From contig JAHIRR010000300.1 of assembly GCA_018818505.1 (NCBI GenBank), forward strand, positions 1 to 7,209: DNA of 7,209 bases, given 5' to 3'. Below the pieces are notes generated by a model, which was given only the letters and a program-made list of their open reading frames with translations, made no database searches and was not told the DNA's origin. The first letter of the stretch is position 1, and each line of letters starts with the position of its first letter. Made by a program: the position numbers and the translations under genes. The stretch comes from Candidatus Omnitrophota bacterium (GTDB taxonomy: Bacteria; Omnitrophota; Koll11; Gorgyraeales; Gorgyraeaceae). Shown here one piece after another: positions 5,879-7,209 of this stretch.

Positions 5879-6996
5879 TGATAAAATCTAATCCTTTTAC
5901 ACCGCAGTCAGGATGGGAGCCGCGTGTTTTTGGCGGCCGAGAAGAAAACCTTTCTCTTTTTAAATCCAATCTGGAGAATGCGATTTCAGTAAGACCTAAT
6001 CACTTGGTGGTGCTCGGAGAATGGGGCATAGGCAAGACATCTCTTCTTAAGCAGTTTAAAAGAATTGCACAGGAAAAGGGCTATCCAGCATGCTTTTGCT
6101 CTGTCTCAAGATTCACAAAGAAGGATAAACCCTTGGATGCCATCTATCTGATTGCTGAAGAGATGCTTTTGGGTTTCCCAAGTCTTGGTGTGGATTCAGA
6201 AGAATTTTTGAAAGTATTTTCAAAAAGAAAATCGCTTGCCCAGGCGCAGACCCAGTTTACAAAGTTCCTCCTTAGCCTATGGAAGAGTTTAAATGCAGAA
6301 TTGGCAGTGGTCATGCTGGACGATCTGCAGAATCTTTTGCCTATCTCGAATACGATAGATATACTCAGGGCTGTCTTGAGCAAGGACGAGATCATTCGGA
6401 ATACCAGATTTTTATTTGTGCTTTCATCTACGCCATTTGGCTGGTCGAGTTTTTTAGACAAGCATGATCCGATTGGCAGGTTTTTCAGAAAGCGCCTGAG
6501 TGTTTTGAATTTGAAAAAAGAAGAAGTCGTAAATACCGTAGATAAGACCTTAGAAGATACAGGCGTGGATTTTGATGATGCTGTGAAGAAAAGGATCTTT
6601 GAATACACAGATGGCCATCCTTACGAGGTGCAGTTATTATCCAGTCATCTCTATGATGGTCAGATAGAAGGTAAGGTTGTGGATGCATCATGGGATAATG
6701 CGCTTAATAATACCTTAAAGGAATTAGGCAGGGATTATTTTAATAGCCTGTTTTCCAGGGCTAGCGAGAGAGAAAGGGATCTACTGAAGATACTTTCTGA
6801 AGAGAAGAAGTCGCTTTCTATGAAGGACTTTAGAACGATGATGATAGTAGGAAGGCATGCCAGGAAATTTCCTATTGCAAATATAAAGAATTTTCTTTAC
6901 AGATTGGAAGAAAAAGGTATCATAAATAGGGATGAAAATGGGAGTTTTGACATCCCTGATCGGATGTTCAGGGAATTTGTTTTAAGAATGAGGTAG
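5878..6996 (+). CDS. P-loop ATPase of the STAND/AAA-like class with C-terminal winged helix, function unknown
   Basis: A 372-residue predicted cytoplasmic ATPase. It opens with an FGGREENL box (18-25), typical before the P-loop in ORC/STAND-like ATPases. Walker A is GEWGIGKTS (47-55) and Walker B is LAVVMLDDL (142-150). A sensor-like strand RFLFVLSSTPFGW lies at about 177-189. The helical segment YTDGHPYEVQLLSSHLYD (243-260) matches the conserved GHPY region after the ATPase core, and residues about 295-370 look like a winged helix (LYRLEEKGIINRDENGSFDI) ending MFREFVLRMR. Such proteins act as switches or in DNA or complex remodelling; no specific role can be assigned. It overlaps the transporter stop by one base and is probably translated with it. 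The last codon and the TAG stop run into the terminal repeat of element 2, so the original C-terminus may have differed by a few residues. Confidence 0.85.
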   Translation: MIKSNPFTPQSGWEPRVFGGREENLSLFKSNLENAISVRPNHLVVLGEWGIGKTSLLKQFKRIAQEKGYPACFCSVSRFTKKDKPLDAIYLIAEEMLLGFPSLGVDSEEFLKVFSKRKSLAQAQTQFTKFLLSLWKSLNAELAVVMLDDLQNLLPISNTIDILRAVLSKDEIIRNTRFLFVLSSTPFGWSSFLDKHDPIGRFFRKRLSVLNLKKEEVVNTVDKTLEDTGVDFDDAVKKRIFEYTDGHPYEVQLLSSHLYDGQIEGKVVDASWDNALNNTLKELGRDYFNSLFSRASERERDLLKILSEEKKSLSMKDFRTMMIVGRHARKFPIANIKNFLYRLEEKGIINRDENGSFDIPDRMFREFVLRMR

Positions 6997-7203
6997 TGTC
7001 AAATAAAGCATGCAAGGATATAAAAGAAACCACAGAGTACACAGAGTAAATACTAAATTTTCTCTGTGTACTCCAAAAGAATATCTTTTGTAGGATGTTA
7101 CAAGAGGTTTTTTATCACGGAAAGACTGAAACACAGAAATTTAAAATTTAATGAGTTATTTTTTCAATGATTCCGTATTTCCGTGGCAAGTTTTGACAAT
7201 ACC
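6992..7203. mobile_element. Element 2: MITE-like inverted-repeat element downstream of the ATPase gene
   Basis: It is bounded by GGTAGTGTCAAA (6992-7003) and TTTTGACAATACC (7191-7203), which match as inverted repeats at 11 of 12 positions. Inside are two palindromic modules: a perfect 12-bp stem (7035-7046 with 7062-7073) built on ACACAGAG, and a CACGGAAA/TTTCCGTG pair (7116-7123 with 7178-7185) that extends to about 15 bases with two mismatches. The first 90-base part (7014-7103) aligns ungapped to element 1 with about 12 differences by eye, while the rest differs, so the family is mosaic. No protein is encoded. The window ends 6 bases later, so a target duplication cannot be judged. Confidence 0.7.
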
Positions 7204-7209
7204 AAAGAA

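Noticed and set aside
7035..7073. 12-bp stem in element 2 as a transcription terminator for the ATPase gene
   Set aside because: The stem is followed by CAAAAG, not a run of T, and its position is explained by the repeat family; termination here is possible but unsupported.

Overview
The window is a compact stretch of bacterial chromosome, moderately AT-rich, whose genes mostly overlap. It carries many dispersed palindromic repeats. A predicted outer-membrane beta-barrel next to a penicillin-binding-protein-type carboxypeptidase points to a diderm (Gram-negative-type) bacterium. The tight gene packing and repeat style remind me of uncultivated diderm lineages such as Omnitrophota, but that placement is a guess from general appearance.

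Layout. Positions 1-347 are non-coding and hold a REP-like motif and two copies of a hairpin repeat with a conserved loop. A plus-strand gene set follows: nadE (glutamine-dependent NAD+ synthetase, 348-1988), a small two-helix membrane protein (2289-2570), a short D-Ala-D-Ala carboxypeptidase-type enzyme (2563-3360) and a secreted, probably outer-membrane, barrel protein (3357-4040). On the minus strand, convergent with these, is a GlcD-type FAD-linked oxidase (5484-4048). Divergent from it is a plus-strand pair: a half-length TauE/SafE-type membrane transporter (5519-5878) and a STAND/AAA-like P-loop ATPase with a winged-helix tail (5878-6996). The window ends in another inverted-repeat element.

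How the genes relate. The last three plus-strand genes of the first block overlap by 8 and 4 bases and look translationally coupled. They are envelope genes; nadE is a metabolic gene at the head of the block. The single large gap, between nadE and the small membrane gene, is filled by a MITE-like element flanked by a 33-base near-perfect direct repeat. That repeat gives nadE its original end and stop and gives the next gene its own ribosome-binding site and ATG. The transporter/ATPase pair overlaps by one base.

The most interesting content is the repeats, not the genes: a perfect 24-base inverted repeat lying in frame inside nadE at the domain linker; a covarying hairpin pair with an invariant loop upstream of nadE; and two related mosaic elements, one apparently inserted so that the neighbouring genes survived and one supplying the stop codon of the ATPase gene.
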